NCBI GenBank assembly: GCA_964398945.1
Contig: CAYNOT010000009.1
Location: 62,001-126,000, forward strand
DNA from: JBGTGG01 sp964398945
GTDB lineage: Bacteria; Bacteroidota; Bacteroidia; Cytophagales; Cyclobacteriaceae
Reading direction: 5' to 3'
Length of the DNA: 64,000 nucleotides
Shown: positions 42,938 through 52,123 of the stretch, piece after piece
Layout of the letters: the number at the start of each line of letters is the position of its first letter
How positions within the stretch are numbered: the first letter of the stretch is position 1
Position numbers and translations under genes: made by a program
The notes under the pieces: model-generated
Told to the model about the DNA's origin: nothing
Databases searched by the model: none
The model's input: the letters and a program-made list of their open reading frames with translations, nothing else

Positions 42938-43921
42938 GTGGATAAAAAAGATTTTAATCGGCTCCTTCAAACCCCTCAGGCTTGTACCTCGGTAGAAGCC
43001 CAGGTTTTGTTATCCCTCAAGGATGACTATCCTTTTAGCCAAATGCTGCACGCATTATCGGCCCGCGTCTCAAAAGACCAGGGCTTCAGCAATCAAAAAG
43101 ATGAACTACAACTTGCTGCAGTGTATGCTTCTGACAGAAATGTTTTAAAAGAAATTGTAACCGGTGATTTTAAACCCGTAACCCGTCAAACCAAAACACC
43201 GATAGAAAAAACGGAAGTTAAAATCGCCACTACCAAAACCCGAAATACGATTGATCCGAGTACTTATCTGGATTCAGGGGTAGCCGAAGAGGTTGTGTCT
43301 GATTTGGAAAAGCTCAATCAATCGCGCCATAATTTTGAAGCGCTTTTCAATGCTTCGGGAAAAATGATAGCACAACCTGAGGTACGTGTTTACTCCACCC
43401 CGACACCGGAAGTTGTTGAAGACAAACCTGCAAAAAAACCGCCGGTACGGAAAAAGGCCACCGGAAAAACAAAAAAACAAAAGATTATTGAACTTGCTAA
43501 AAAGCTCGAAGTAGAAACCCCCGGCCTTACCGATTCCGCTGAGGGGAAATCCCCACCGAAGAAAAAACGGAAGAAGATTGTAGAGCCTGCCGACAAACTT
43601 ATCGATGAGATAAAAACAAGTAAAAAAAAAATCCAGCCCGAAAATAACCGGCAAAAAGAGCAAATCGAGCTGATCAATCAATTCATAAAAGCGCAGCCGA
43701 GCATTTCCCCTCAAAAGGGAAAAACCATTCCCCCATCCACTGTTGATTTCAGTCAACCGAGCACCGATTTTGGCGATCATATCATTTCAGAAACCCTCGT
43801 TAAAATATTGTTGAGCCAGGGAAAAAAAGACAAAGCGGTAGAGGTACTTCGTAAACTGATTTGGAAGTTTCCACAAAAAAAGAGTTACTTTGCCGCTCAA
43901 ATTGAAGAATTAACAAAGTAA
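42938..43921 (+). CDS. unknown protein with basic linker, tied to secG
   Basis: 327 residues from GTG at 42938; a TTG at 42905 gives 338. The N-terminal domain (VDKKDFNRLLQTPQACTSVE, YPFSQMLHALSAR, DELQLAAVYASDRNVL) matches a Bacteroidetes-specific family I recognise but cannot name. A long Lys/Pro-rich disordered linker (about 90-250) follows, then a short helical tail that looks like a tetratricopeptide-like motif (LVKILLSQGKKDKAVEVLRKLIWKFP). It ends 2 bases before secG, so the two are probably cotranslated. Confidence 0.72.
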   Translation: MDKKDFNRLLQTPQACTSVEAQVLLSLKDDYPFSQMLHALSARVSKDQGFSNQKDELQLAAVYASDRNVLKEIVTGDFKPVTRQTKTPIEKTEVKIATTKTRNTIDPSTYLDSGVAEEVVSDLEKLNQSRHNFEALFNASGKMIAQPEVRVYSTPTPEVVEDKPAKKPPVRKKATGKTKKQKIIELAKKLEVETPGLTDSAEGKSPPKKKRKKIVEPADKLIDEIKTSKKKIQPENNRQKEQIELINQFIKAQPSISPQKGKTIPPSTVDFSQPSTDFGDHIISETLVKILLSQGKKDKAVEVLRKLIWKFPQKKSYFAAQIEELTK

Positions 43922-43923
43922 CA

Positions 43924-44271
43924 ATGACTACATTAATAATCGGCATCATATTATTTCTATCCGTATTGTCTGTTTTGATCGTTTTAGCCCAAAACTCAAA
44001 GGGTGGCGGATTGACCAGCCAGTTTGGTGGCTCTGGGGCCAGCAACATTATTGGCGTAAAGAGAACCGGTGATCTACTCGAAAAACTTACGTGGGGTTTT
44101 ATGATTACCATTATGGTCTTGTCCCTTTCTACCAACCTGGTTGACCAGCGGAAGGGTGGGCCAACCAATGATATTTTAGAGAAAGCGGGCGAACAAGCTG
44201 CGCCTGCATTGAGCCTTCCACCAATGCAAAATACGGCCCCAATCGTTGTGGATTCAACGGATGGTCAATAA
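43924..44271 (+). CDS. secG: protein translocase subunit SecG
   Basis: 115 residues: two membrane segments (about 4-24 and 55-75) flanking SKGGGLTSQFGGSGASNIIG, the conserved SecG loop. It supports SecYE-mediated export. The Gln/Ala/Pro-rich tail is longer than in E. coli. Terminator follows. Confidence 0.95.
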   Translation: MTTLIIGIILFLSVLSVLIVLAQNSKGGGLTSQFGGSGASNIIGVKRTGDLLEKLTWGFMITIMVLSLSTNLVDQRKGGPTNDILEKAGEQAAPALSLPPMQNTAPIVVDSTDGQ

Positions 44272-44293
44272 CACGAAGGCAGAATAGAAGCAT

Positions 44294-44324
44294 AAAAAAA
44301 GCCCCCAATGTGGGGGCTTTTTTT
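44294..44324. terminator. bidirectional terminator after secG
   Basis: AAAAAAAGCCCCC (44294-44306), 5-base loop, GGGGGCTTTTTTT (44312-44324). The convergent gene stops inside its T-tract. Confidence 0.9.
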
Positions 44325-45057
44325 ATGCCGCAGTCAAATGGCGGACAAACAATCGCTTAGCAACCGGAACCAGTGTTTCCGTCAGCGGGAATTTCATTTT
44401 TGAAAGCACCAAATAAGCAGCAGGGTTTGGTAAATCCTGATACTTTTTAAGCAAATCAATTTTAATATTCTCATACGTCAAAAAAACTGACTTCGGTATC
44501 TCTGCAAGGTGCTCCGTTTGCAATCCATGGTTCAACTGATCGTTCGACTCAATCAAACCCAACTTAAAACGGTATAGTTGTGTGACCGATTCGGGGGGTT
44601 GGGTTATAAACAGATATCCTTCCCTTCGATAAAGCGGGGTAACCCCAATGGGAACGATTTCACACTGCGACTCCACAAAATCAAAAATCCCGGTACCATC
44701 CTCAAGCGACTGCTTGATCATGGGGATAGCGAATTCAATAATGGATTCAATTTCTGCCATTACAGTGTCATCTTCAACCAATTGCCGGTATTTGAGTTTT
44801 AACGCCAAAAAATCTGCAGTTGATATTTCTTTCGGAAAGGCCTCCTTTAACTTTGCCCCATTGGCACGCACACGCTGTAGGTTTTGATAATGAAAGACCA
44901 GGTCGGCCAGGAACGGGTACAGTTGGATTTTCGCAAACCGTTTGGAAACACGCGAAATATAATCGAGTAGAATATACTTCTTGTATTCAAAATCAATGAG
45001 GCCCTTTGCAAACCAGTCTTTTTCCAGATTCTCCATTGTGGTTGAAGTTAAGTCCAA
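44323..45057 (-). CDS. conserved hypothetical protein
   Basis: 244 residues, cytoplasmic, mostly helical. No membrane segment or catalytic motif. The second in-frame Met (residue 8, MENLEKDWFAKG) could be the true start. I do not recognise the family. It is divergent from groES. Confidence 0.65.
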   Translation of the reverse strand: MDLTSTTMENLEKDWFAKGLIDFEYKKYILLDYISRVSKRFAKIQLYPFLADLVFHYQNLQRVRANGAKLKEAFPKEISTADFLALKLKYRQLVEDDTVMAEIESIIEFAIPMIKQSLEDGTGIFDFVESQCEIVPIGVTPLYRREGYLFITQPPESVTQLYRFKLGLIESNDQLNHGLQTEHLAEIPKSVFLTYENIKIDLLKKYQDLPNPAAYLVLSKMKFPLTETLVPVAKRLFVRHLTAA

Positions 45058-45064
45058 TCCCTTA

Positions 45065-45131
45065 CTGACAACCTGCCATTTTTGTTGGGTTAACCTGACA
45101 GGCTACGCTAAAAATAGCACAAAAACTGACA
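45065..45131. promoter_or_regulatory. three CTGACA direct repeats upstream of groES
   Basis: CTGACA occurs at 45065-45070, 45095-45100 and 45126-45131, spaced 30 and 31 bases, or about three helical turns each. This would place three copies on one face of the DNA. I found no CIRCE element (TTAGCACTC/GAGTGCTAA) and no clear TAnnTTTG in the gap. Confidence 0.4.
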
Positions 45132-45236
45132 GATTGCATTTTAAAGAGCATTTTTTAAGCCTAAAAACGAGTTGGCATAATAGGTGATAAACATGAAATC
45201 CGTATAATTTAACCCTAATAAAACGAATACGTAATT

Positions 45237-45515
45237 ATGGCAAAAGTAAACTTTAAACCAAATGAAGACCGGGTTCTTGTGCAGGCCGCAGAAGCTGAAA
45301 AAAAAACCGCTTCAGGTATTATTATCCCAGATACAGCTAAGGAAAAACCACAACAAGGCAAAGTGATTGCCATTGGCGAAGGGTTGCCTGATAAGCCTGT
45401 TACCGTGAAAGTTGGCGACAGCATCCTTTATGGAAAATACTCAGGAACAGAGATCATGATCGATGGTAAAGAATACCTTATCATGCGTAATTCAGACATT
45501 TTCGGAACAATCTAA
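45237..45515 (+). CDS. groES: co-chaperonin GroES
   Basis: 92 residues, standard Hsp10 length. NEDRVLVQAAEAEKKTASGIIIPD is the GroES opening with its mobile loop; the ending DGKEYLIMRNSDIFG is typical. It caps GroEL. The groEL start follows 34 bases later in the same operon. Confidence 0.97.
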   Translation: MAKVNFKPNEDRVLVQAAEAEKKTASGIIIPDTAKEKPQQGKVIAIGEGLPDKPVTVKVGDSILYGKYSGTEIMIDGKEYLIMRNSDIFGTI

Positions 45516-45549
45516 TTCCCATTTTTAATCTTTAAAATTTAAACTGATT

Positions 45550-47178
45550 ATGGCAAAAGAAATAACTTTTGATACCACTGCACGTGACGGCATTAAACGT
45601 GGTGTTGATAAATTAGCAAACGCAGTAAAAGTTACGTTAGGCCCAAAAGGCAGGAACGTAATCATTGATAAAAAATTTGGTGCTCCTTCAATTACAAAAG
45701 ATGGTGTTTCCGTTGCAAAGGAAATCGATCTTAAAGACCCTATCGAAAACATGGGTGCACAGTTGGTAAAGGAAGTTGCTTCCAAAACTGCTGATGCTGC
45801 CGGGGACGGAACCACAACAGCAACTGTATTGGCACAATCCATTTATGCACATGGTGTAAAGAATGTTGCTGCTGGTGCAAACCCAATGGACTTGAAACGC
45901 GGTATCGACAAAGCGGTAGAAGTAGTTACTGCAAACCTAAAGAAACAATCCAAAGCTATTAAGAGCTCACAAGAGATTGCCCAAATTGCCACTATCTCTG
46001 CAAACAGCGATGAAGAAATCGGTAAGATGATCGCAGATGCAATGGAAAAAGTTGGTAAAGATGGTGTGATCACTGTTGAAGAAGCAAAAGGAACGGAAAC
46101 TGAAGTAAAAACTGTGGAAGGTATGCAGTTTGATCGCGGGTACCTATCACCTTACTTCGTAACCAATACCGAGAAAATGGAAGCTGAACTTGATCAGGCA
46201 TTCATCCTGATCTATGATAAAAAGATTTCTTCCATGAAGGAATTGCTTCCCGTGCTGGAAGCAACCGCTCAAACCGGAAAGCCACTTGTGATTATCTCCG
46301 AAGAGGTTGAAGGGGAAGCGTTGGCAACTTTAGTAGTGAACAAAATCCGTGGATCACTCCGCGTGGCTGCTGTTAAAGCACCAGGCTTTGGTGACAGAAG
46401 AAAAGCTATGTTGGAAGACATCGCAATCTTGACCGGTGGACAAGTGATCTCTGAAGAAAGAGGAATGAAACTTGAAGATGCAACACTTGATATGCTTGGT
46501 AAAGCAGAAAAAATAAACATCGATAAAGACAACACCACAATCGTAAACGGTGCTGGCAAGAAAGCTGAAATCACAGGTCGCATCAATCAGATCAAAGCAC
46601 AAATTGATACAACAACTTCTGACTACGACAAAGAAAAGCTTCAAGAGCGTCTTGCGAAATTATCGGGAGGTGTTGCTATTCTTTACATTGGTGCCGCTAC
46701 CGAGGTAGAGATGAAAGAAAAGAAAGACCGTGTCGATGATGCCTTGCATGCAACACGTGCTGCCGTTCAGGAAGGGATTATCCCGGGTGGTGGAGTTGCT
46801 TACATTCGTGCCATCGAATCATTGAAAGGGTTCGAAGTTACAAATGAGGATCAGGCTACAGGCGTGAACATCGTTCGCCTTGCTCTTGAATCACCCTTAC
46901 GTACCATTGCTGAAAACGCAGGTCAGGAAGGTTCTGTGATCGTTAACAAAGTGAAGGATGGCAAGAAAGACTACGGATACAATGCCCGTACAAATAAGTT
47001 CGAAGACTTCTTTGCAAATGGTATCATTGATCCAACGAAAGTTGCCCGTCTTGCACTTGAAAATGCAGCTTCAATCGCAGGTTTGTTGTTAACCACTGAG
47101 GCTGTGATCTCAGAGGTTCAGGAAGATGACAAATCCCCTGCAATGCCTCCGGGAGGTGGAATGGGTGGAATGATGTAA
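45550..47178 (+). CDS. groEL: 60 kDa chaperonin GroEL
   Basis: 542 residues with the full Hsp60 sequence: VTLGPKGRNVIIDKKFG near residue 28, the GDGTTTATVLA ATP loop (residues 86-96), and the C-terminal MPPGGGMGGMM tail. It folds cytoplasmic proteins together with GroES. A strong hairpin terminator follows. Confidence 0.98.
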   Translation: MAKEITFDTTARDGIKRGVDKLANAVKVTLGPKGRNVIIDKKFGAPSITKDGVSVAKEIDLKDPIENMGAQLVKEVASKTADAAGDGTTTATVLAQSIYAHGVKNVAAGANPMDLKRGIDKAVEVVTANLKKQSKAIKSSQEIAQIATISANSDEEIGKMIADAMEKVGKDGVITVEEAKGTETEVKTVEGMQFDRGYLSPYFVTNTEKMEAELDQAFILIYDKKISSMKELLPVLEATAQTGKPLVIISEEVEGEALATLVVNKIRGSLRVAAVKAPGFGDRRKAMLEDIAILTGGQVISEERGMKLEDATLDMLGKAEKINIDKDNTTIVNGAGKKAEITGRINQIKAQIDTTTSDYDKEKLQERLAKLSGGVAILYIGAATEVEMKEKKDRVDDALHATRAAVQEGIIPGGGVAYIRAIESLKGFEVTNEDQATGVNIVRLALESPLRTIAENAGQEGSVIVNKVKDGKKDYGYNARTNKFEDFFANGIIDPTKVARLALENAASIAGLLLTTEAVISEVQEDDKSPAMPPGGGMGGMM

Positions 47179-47204
47179 TCTTTCAACCATATAAAAAAGT
47201 ATGC

Positions 47205-47237
47205 CCCGTTCCGATAGTTATCGGAACGGGTTTTTTT
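47205..47237 (+). terminator. Rho-independent terminator after groEL
   Basis: CCCGTTCCGATA (47205-47216) pairs with TATCGGAACGGG (47219-47230), followed by T7. Confidence 0.9.
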
Positions 47238-47374
47238 ATGCGTAACGATTAGGTGGGTTATCAGAAATTATCCTAATTTTCATGTGTTAATCAAAAATTA
47301 AATGAATCCGCATGTTGATTTTCTTGCAATAGTAAGTATCCAGTCTGCGCATTTCATTTCCAAATATTGATGCT

Positions 47375-47749
47375 ATGGTAATCCACAAAAGCTTCGCTGA
47401 TTTCGTATTGTTCCTGTATGTACACATGGCTTTTGCCGATGGCGAATTCCATCCGGATGAAGTAGGTGTTGTGAAGGCCAAGATCAAAAAGATATTTCCG
47501 AATACCGGTGAACACGAGCAAAAACTCAAAGACGCAATGGAAGAATATAGTGCGTTTGATAAGGCCAATTTAAACGAACTTTTCAAAGATACGTTTGCCC
47601 ATTTCAATCATGTGAAGTTTTCACAAAAGTATAAAGTGTATACCGATATGTACGACATCATCAATGCCGATGGTACTATCGATGAATCCGAAACCGAAGC
47701 GCTCGATTCCCTCAAAAAAATTATTGACCTGGGAGTGGAAAAATCTTAA
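47375..47749 (+). CDS. TerB-like protein
   Basis: 124 residues, all-helical, with acidic pairs resembling the TerB metal-binding fold: YVHMAFADGEFHPDEVGVVK at residues 15-34 and IINADGTIDESETEALDSLK near 94-113. TerB proteins are linked to tellurite resistance and metal or stress sensing, but many relatives have no such role. It sits alone after groEL. Confidence 0.75.
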   Translation: MVIHKSFADFVLFLYVHMAFADGEFHPDEVGVVKAKIKKIFPNTGEHEQKLKDAMEEYSAFDKANLNELFKDTFAHFNHVKFSQKYKVYTDMYDIINADGTIDESETEALDSLKKIIDLGVEKS

Positions 47750-47770
47750 AATTCAGTTAATCCATTTGAA

Positions 47771-48271
47771 ATGAAATCGCTGAAGTATCCCCAACTCTTC
47801 CTGCTTACCCTTCCTTTCTTTTTAATTGCCTATTTGTTTTTGCCTAAACGAACGCTGACCGAAATTCCGGCCACATACTCAACTTCACTGGCGGATTCCA
47901 TCCCCATTGAGTATTACAGGCAATTGAATGTTGTGGAGAAACAAGGAAACAAATTCTTCGAAAAAGGAAAGGCAGTAACCTACCTGGAATATGAAACAGA
48001 GGCCAATGCATTGTTGAAAACAATCGGGCGCCTTCCCTTTTCTAAATATGCTGTGCGTGCAGATACGACTTGTATTGAAACCGGTTTTAATGGATTTACT
48101 GCTTTGAAGAATTCAATTTCCAAAGAAGAGCTATCCACTGGTTCTTATTTCTGGGATATTGAACCTGGAAATTATCAAGTCTATGAATGCATAAAAGGGC
48201 ATGTGAAACACACCCTTTTATTAAATAGGAATTCAGATCAGGTTTTACACAGGATTGAATATCAATCCTGA
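47771..48271 (+). CDS. membrane-anchored hypothetical protein
   Basis: 166 residues with one N-terminal membrane segment (about 7-25, YPQLFLLTLPFFLIAYLFL). The rest is a soluble domain outside the cytoplasm without known motifs. It stops exactly one base before the convergent OPT gene's stop. Confidence 0.65.
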   Translation: MKSLKYPQLFLLTLPFFLIAYLFLPKRTLTEIPATYSTSLADSIPIEYYRQLNVVEKQGNKFFEKGKAVTYLEYETEANALLKTIGRLPFSKYAVRADTTCIETGFNGFTALKNSISKEELSTGSYFWDIEPGNYQVYECIKGHVKHTLLLNRNSDQVLHRIEYQS

Positions 48272-50224
48272 TTAGTTGTTGATTTTCATTTTGGCAAATC
48301 GAAATAATAGAAAGCCGAGTACCATAAACATGAGCAAGGCAATAATGTCGCCCCCTTCCGGAATGTATTGATGGACACCCCCATGAATCCAGTCGATTAC
48401 TGAAAGTGGTGTATCCGTAGAAGACATGTTTGTCCCAATCAAAACAGCAATTAAAATCCCCGTCAGGGATCCACCTGCAATCAGGCCAGAGCTAAACAAT
48501 GCCCCGGGGCTAATCTCAGAATCATTCCCTTTTCGTTTTGCGACTTTATCCGCAATCCATTTGATCGCACCGCCAACAAATATTGGCGATGTTGTTGATA
48601 ACGGCAGATATGCCCCTACTGCAAAAGCAAGCGAACTCACCCCGCAAAGTTCAACCACAGCAGAAATCCCCATACCTGTTACCACCAGCCCCCAGGGTAA
48701 GTTCTGACTTAGCAAACCCTTTATAACAGTAGCCATCAGCGTTGCCTGTGGTGCAGGCAACGGGTTAGGGTGTGCTTCTGTAACGACACCAATTCCAAGC
48801 GTACTATTGAGGAGCAAAAGCGTAAAACCAATCGCTACCGTTGAAACCAATACGCCTATCAACAATCCGAATTGTTGTTTGATTGGAGTGGCACCCACCA
48901 GGAAGCCTGTTTTTAAATCCTGTGAGGTGGCCCCTGCATTTGATGCTGCAATACAAACGATCGAACCTACTACCAAAGCAATCGGTTGATAAAAATCCCC
49001 GGTCCAACCGATCCCGATAAAAATAAGTGATGTGGCCATCAACGTGGCGATGGTCATGCCGGATACCGGGCTGGAAGAAGACCCGATTAAACCAACAATA
49101 CGGGAAGCGACTGTTACAAAGAAAAAACCAAAAACAACAATCATCACAGCAGACAGGAAGTTTGTTGGGATGTTTGGCAAAAAGGACATCAGAAGCACAA
49201 GGACAATAGAACCAACAACCACATAGATCAACGGGATATCATTCTCTGTCCTTTTCTTTGCAACCGGATCCTCGTTGCGTGAAGCCTTAAAATCTTTAAA
49301 GGAATCTGAAAAGGCATTGGCTATCGTTGGCAGGGTTTTGATTAGCGTAATGATCCCGCCAAAGGTTACGGCCCCGGCACCGATATAGCGAATGTATTTA
49401 TTCCAAATCTGTGATGGGGACATTTCAGAAATAAGCAAATCCGTTTCCGGTGACATGGGTACAGGCAAGTTCTCTCCAAGCATGGAAATCAGTGGGATCA
49501 AAACAATCCAGGACAAGACTCCTCCGGCAACCATGATCCCTGAAATACGGGGCCCAATGATGTAGCCTACACCAAGAAGTTCAGGCGTGATCTCACCATT
49601 GATTGTTCCATTGGGGAGGGCTGACTTCTTTCCAAACACATAAGCCGGAACATCCTTCCAAAGCCCAAGAATAGACATAAGAAGTTTGTATAGAAAAGCC
49701 ACACCCAGGCCAACAAAAACATGTTGCGCTAGCTTACCGCCTTTCTCCCCTGCCACCAGCACATCAGCACAAGCTGTTCCCTCCGGGTAAGGTAAGTTCT
49801 TATGTTCTTTAACGATCAACGACCTTCGCAAGGGGATCATAAACAACACCCCGAGTATACCTCCTACCAAAGCAAGGACAAAAATTTGAAAGTATTGAAA
49901 GTACGCTTCACCCCCGGATAAAAACAATAATGCGGGAATAGTGAAAACCACTCCTGCTGCCACCGATTCACCTGCAGAACCGATTGTCTGTACAATGTTG
50001 TTTTCAAGTATCGTGGCCTTCCCCAGCTTTTTAAAAATCGAAATCGCTAAAACGGCAATGGGTATGGAGGCACTAACGGTAAGTCCAACCTTTAAGCCAA
50101 GGTAAACAGTTGCTGCGCCAAAAATAACCCCGAAAACAGAACCCAGTAAAACTGCTTTTAAGGTGAATTCAGGGATAAAATCCGAGGGTTTTATATACGG
50201 TTCAAATTCTTTTTCACTTTCCAT
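48272..50224 (-). CDS. OPT-family oligopeptide transporter
   Basis: 650 residues, about 15 membrane segments. It opens with the OPT hallmark FTLKAVLLGSVFGVIFGAATVYLGLKVGLTVSASIP and keeps the NLPYPEGTACADVL loop. The family uses the proton gradient to import oligopeptides or metal chelates. Standalone minus-strand gene. Confidence 0.92.
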   Translation of the reverse strand: MESEKEFEPYIKPSDFIPEFTLKAVLLGSVFGVIFGAATVYLGLKVGLTVSASIPIAVLAISIFKKLGKATILENNIVQTIGSAGESVAAGVVFTIPALLFLSGGEAYFQYFQIFVLALVGGILGVLFMIPLRRSLIVKEHKNLPYPEGTACADVLVAGEKGGKLAQHVFVGLGVAFLYKLLMSILGLWKDVPAYVFGKKSALPNGTINGEITPELLGVGYIIGPRISGIMVAGGVLSWIVLIPLISMLGENLPVPMSPETDLLISEMSPSQIWNKYIRYIGAGAVTFGGIITLIKTLPTIANAFSDSFKDFKASRNEDPVAKKRTENDIPLIYVVVGSIVLVLLMSFLPNIPTNFLSAVMIVVFGFFFVTVASRIVGLIGSSSSPVSGMTIATLMATSLIFIGIGWTGDFYQPIALVVGSIVCIAASNAGATSQDLKTGFLVGATPIKQQFGLLIGVLVSTVAIGFTLLLLNSTLGIGVVTEAHPNPLPAPQATLMATVIKGLLSQNLPWGLVVTGMGISAVVELCGVSSLAFAVGAYLPLSTTSPIFVGGAIKWIADKVAKRKGNDSEISPGALFSSGLIAGGSLTGILIAVLIGTNMSSTDTPLSVIDWIHGGVHQYIPEGGDIIALLMFMVLGFLLFRFAKMKINN

Positions 50225-50354
50225 AAAAAAATAACCGGTTTATTAGGTTGGTTTAATCAGGTAAAATAACGGGCTAAATATAACCAATACTCCAAGAAAA
50301 CGAATTTTATACCTACCTAATGCATGCAAATCATTGGTAAAAAGGATTACCCTG

Positions 50355-50383
50355 TTTCGAAACCATATTTCCTTTTAAATTTG
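50355..50383 (+). promoter_or_regulatory. promoter of the second Na+ symporter
   Basis: TTTC (50355-50358), a 17-base spacer, TAAATTTG (50376-50383): a full -7 consensus with one mismatch at -33. It ends 19 bases before the ATG at 50403. Confidence 0.55.
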
Positions 50384-50402
50384 ACGGCCTAAACCAACGG
50401 AT

Positions 50403-51890
50403 ATGATTTACCTAATTGTTACAATCGCTTATATTTTACTCTTAACAGGTATCATTATTTATAAAAGCCGGTCCGTAAAGAATGAAGAAGATTTTGTAGT
50501 AGCGGGAAGGAATGTTCCCGTGTATCTTTTGGTTGGAACATTGGTCACCACCTGGATTGGATCGGGAAGTTTATTCGGTACGGCAGGCCTCACCTTTCAA
50601 GTGGGTTTTTCTGAACTATGGTTTTCACTTGGTGCATGGATTGGGATTTTAGCCGTTTATTTTATTGCAGCCCGTGTTCGAAAAATTTCGCAATATACCC
50701 TCACCGACATTTTAGAAAAAAGATATTCACCCTTGGCACGGTTGCTTGGTTCCATAACAATTATCGTTGCCTACTTGATTATTGCAGGTTATCAGTTTAA
50801 AGGGGGTGGGCGCTTTCTTGCCATTCTCACAGAAGGATACATCACCCCTGAACAAGGTACGCTTCTTACATTCCTCATCATTATCGCTTTCACCGCGTTG
50901 GCCGGAATGGTGTCCATTGTTTCCATTGATATCTTTAATGGAATTATCATGATCACGGCAATCTGCCTTGCCGTACCCTTTGCTATTTCAGGATTTGGCG
51001 GATGGGACAATGTAATTTCTACGATCAACGAAGTAAGTCCTGATCACCTTTCGGTTTTTGAAGGTCACGAACCGTGGTGGTACCTCGGCATTATGCTCCC
51101 AACTTTAATTTTATTGTTAAGTGAAAGTAGCGTCTATCAAAAATTTTCATCCGCAAAAGATTCAAAGTCAGCGAAGCAGGCCGTAATGGGAATGTTCATT
51201 GGTGTTGTCTTCATTGAATTTATGATGTGCCTGTTGGCCATTGTTGGCTTTGCGATTTACGCGCACGATGCACGTTTCTTTTTGGCGGATGGATCGGTCA
51301 ACAAGGCCATGTCTGAAGAAATTATTTTGCGGATTGGTTTTGAGCAGCTTCCCTCTGTCATCGGGGCAATTTTATTTGCAGGGGGTGCTGCTATTATCCT
51401 CTCTACCGGAAACACATTTTTAATGGTAACCTCCACCAACTTTTCAAGGGACATCATTGAAAAATTCTTTATCAAAAAACCAGCTGAAAAAACAAAGCTC
51501 ATTATCCAACGCGTTTCCATTTGTGTACTTGGGCTTGTTGCGTATTTAATCATGACCCAGTTTGATCAGATATTGGAGATGGCTTTTATATCGTATACGA
51601 TGATTGGTGCTTCACTGGCACCAGCCCTGCTGGCAACGTTCTTCTGGAGGCGTGTAACCGTTCAGGGCGGGATTGCTTCCATCCTTTCGGGAATGGGAAC
51701 GGTTGTACTCATTGAAGTACTCAACAGGATTTATTCCACTACAACTATAGACCTTTGGATTATGTCTATTCCTTTCGATTCACAAATGATTGCCATCCCT
51801 GCAGTGGTAATGTCTATTGCGATGTTGGTCATTGTGAGCCTTTTAACCAAGCCGACCCCGAAGGAAATTGTTGATCCATTTTTTGAATAA
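50403..51890 (+). CDS. sodium:solute symporter (SSS family)
   Basis: 495 residues with about 13 membrane segments: SRSVKNEEDFVVAGRNVPVY and TTWIGSGSLFGTAGL are the SSS opening, and YQKFSSAKDSKSAKQAVMG is the family loop (Gln-Arg replaced by Gln-Lys). The substrate cannot be named. It is only moderately similar to the other SSS gene in this window. Confidence 0.9.
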   Translation: MIYLIVTIAYILLLTGIIIYKSRSVKNEEDFVVAGRNVPVYLLVGTLVTTWIGSGSLFGTAGLTFQVGFSELWFSLGAWIGILAVYFIAARVRKISQYTLTDILEKRYSPLARLLGSITIIVAYLIIAGYQFKGGGRFLAILTEGYITPEQGTLLTFLIIIAFTALAGMVSIVSIDIFNGIIMITAICLAVPFAISGFGGWDNVISTINEVSPDHLSVFEGHEPWWYLGIMLPTLILLLSESSVYQKFSSAKDSKSAKQAVMGMFIGVVFIEFMMCLLAIVGFAIYAHDARFFLADGSVNKAMSEEIILRIGFEQLPSVIGAILFAGGAAIILSTGNTFLMVTSTNFSRDIIEKFFIKKPAEKTKLIIQRVSICVLGLVAYLIMTQFDQILEMAFISYTMIGASLAPALLATFFWRRVTVQGGIASILSGMGTVVLIEVLNRIYSTTTIDLWIMSIPFDSQMIAIPAVVMSIAMLVIVSLLTKPTPKEIVDPFFE

Positions 51891-52123
51891 ATCTTTGAGG
51901 AAATTTGAACCAATAAAATTTGGGAAAAATGAGTTTTTCAAAAGTAAACAAAAGCAAAAATCAGATTGCCAAAATTATCACACAAAATCGATGCATTCAG
52001 GGTGGCTTTCAGGTCAATCTGACTATATCAAAATAGCAAGAAATGTATAGTTGCAATCGATTGAAATGAATGAATTGTGCCTTTTATTCCCTAATTTTGA
52101 AGCCTCATCAATGACACCATATA

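Noticed and set aside
45058..45236. CIRCE element before groES
   Set aside because: No TTAGCACTC-N9-GAGTGCTAA or close match found by eye on either strand.
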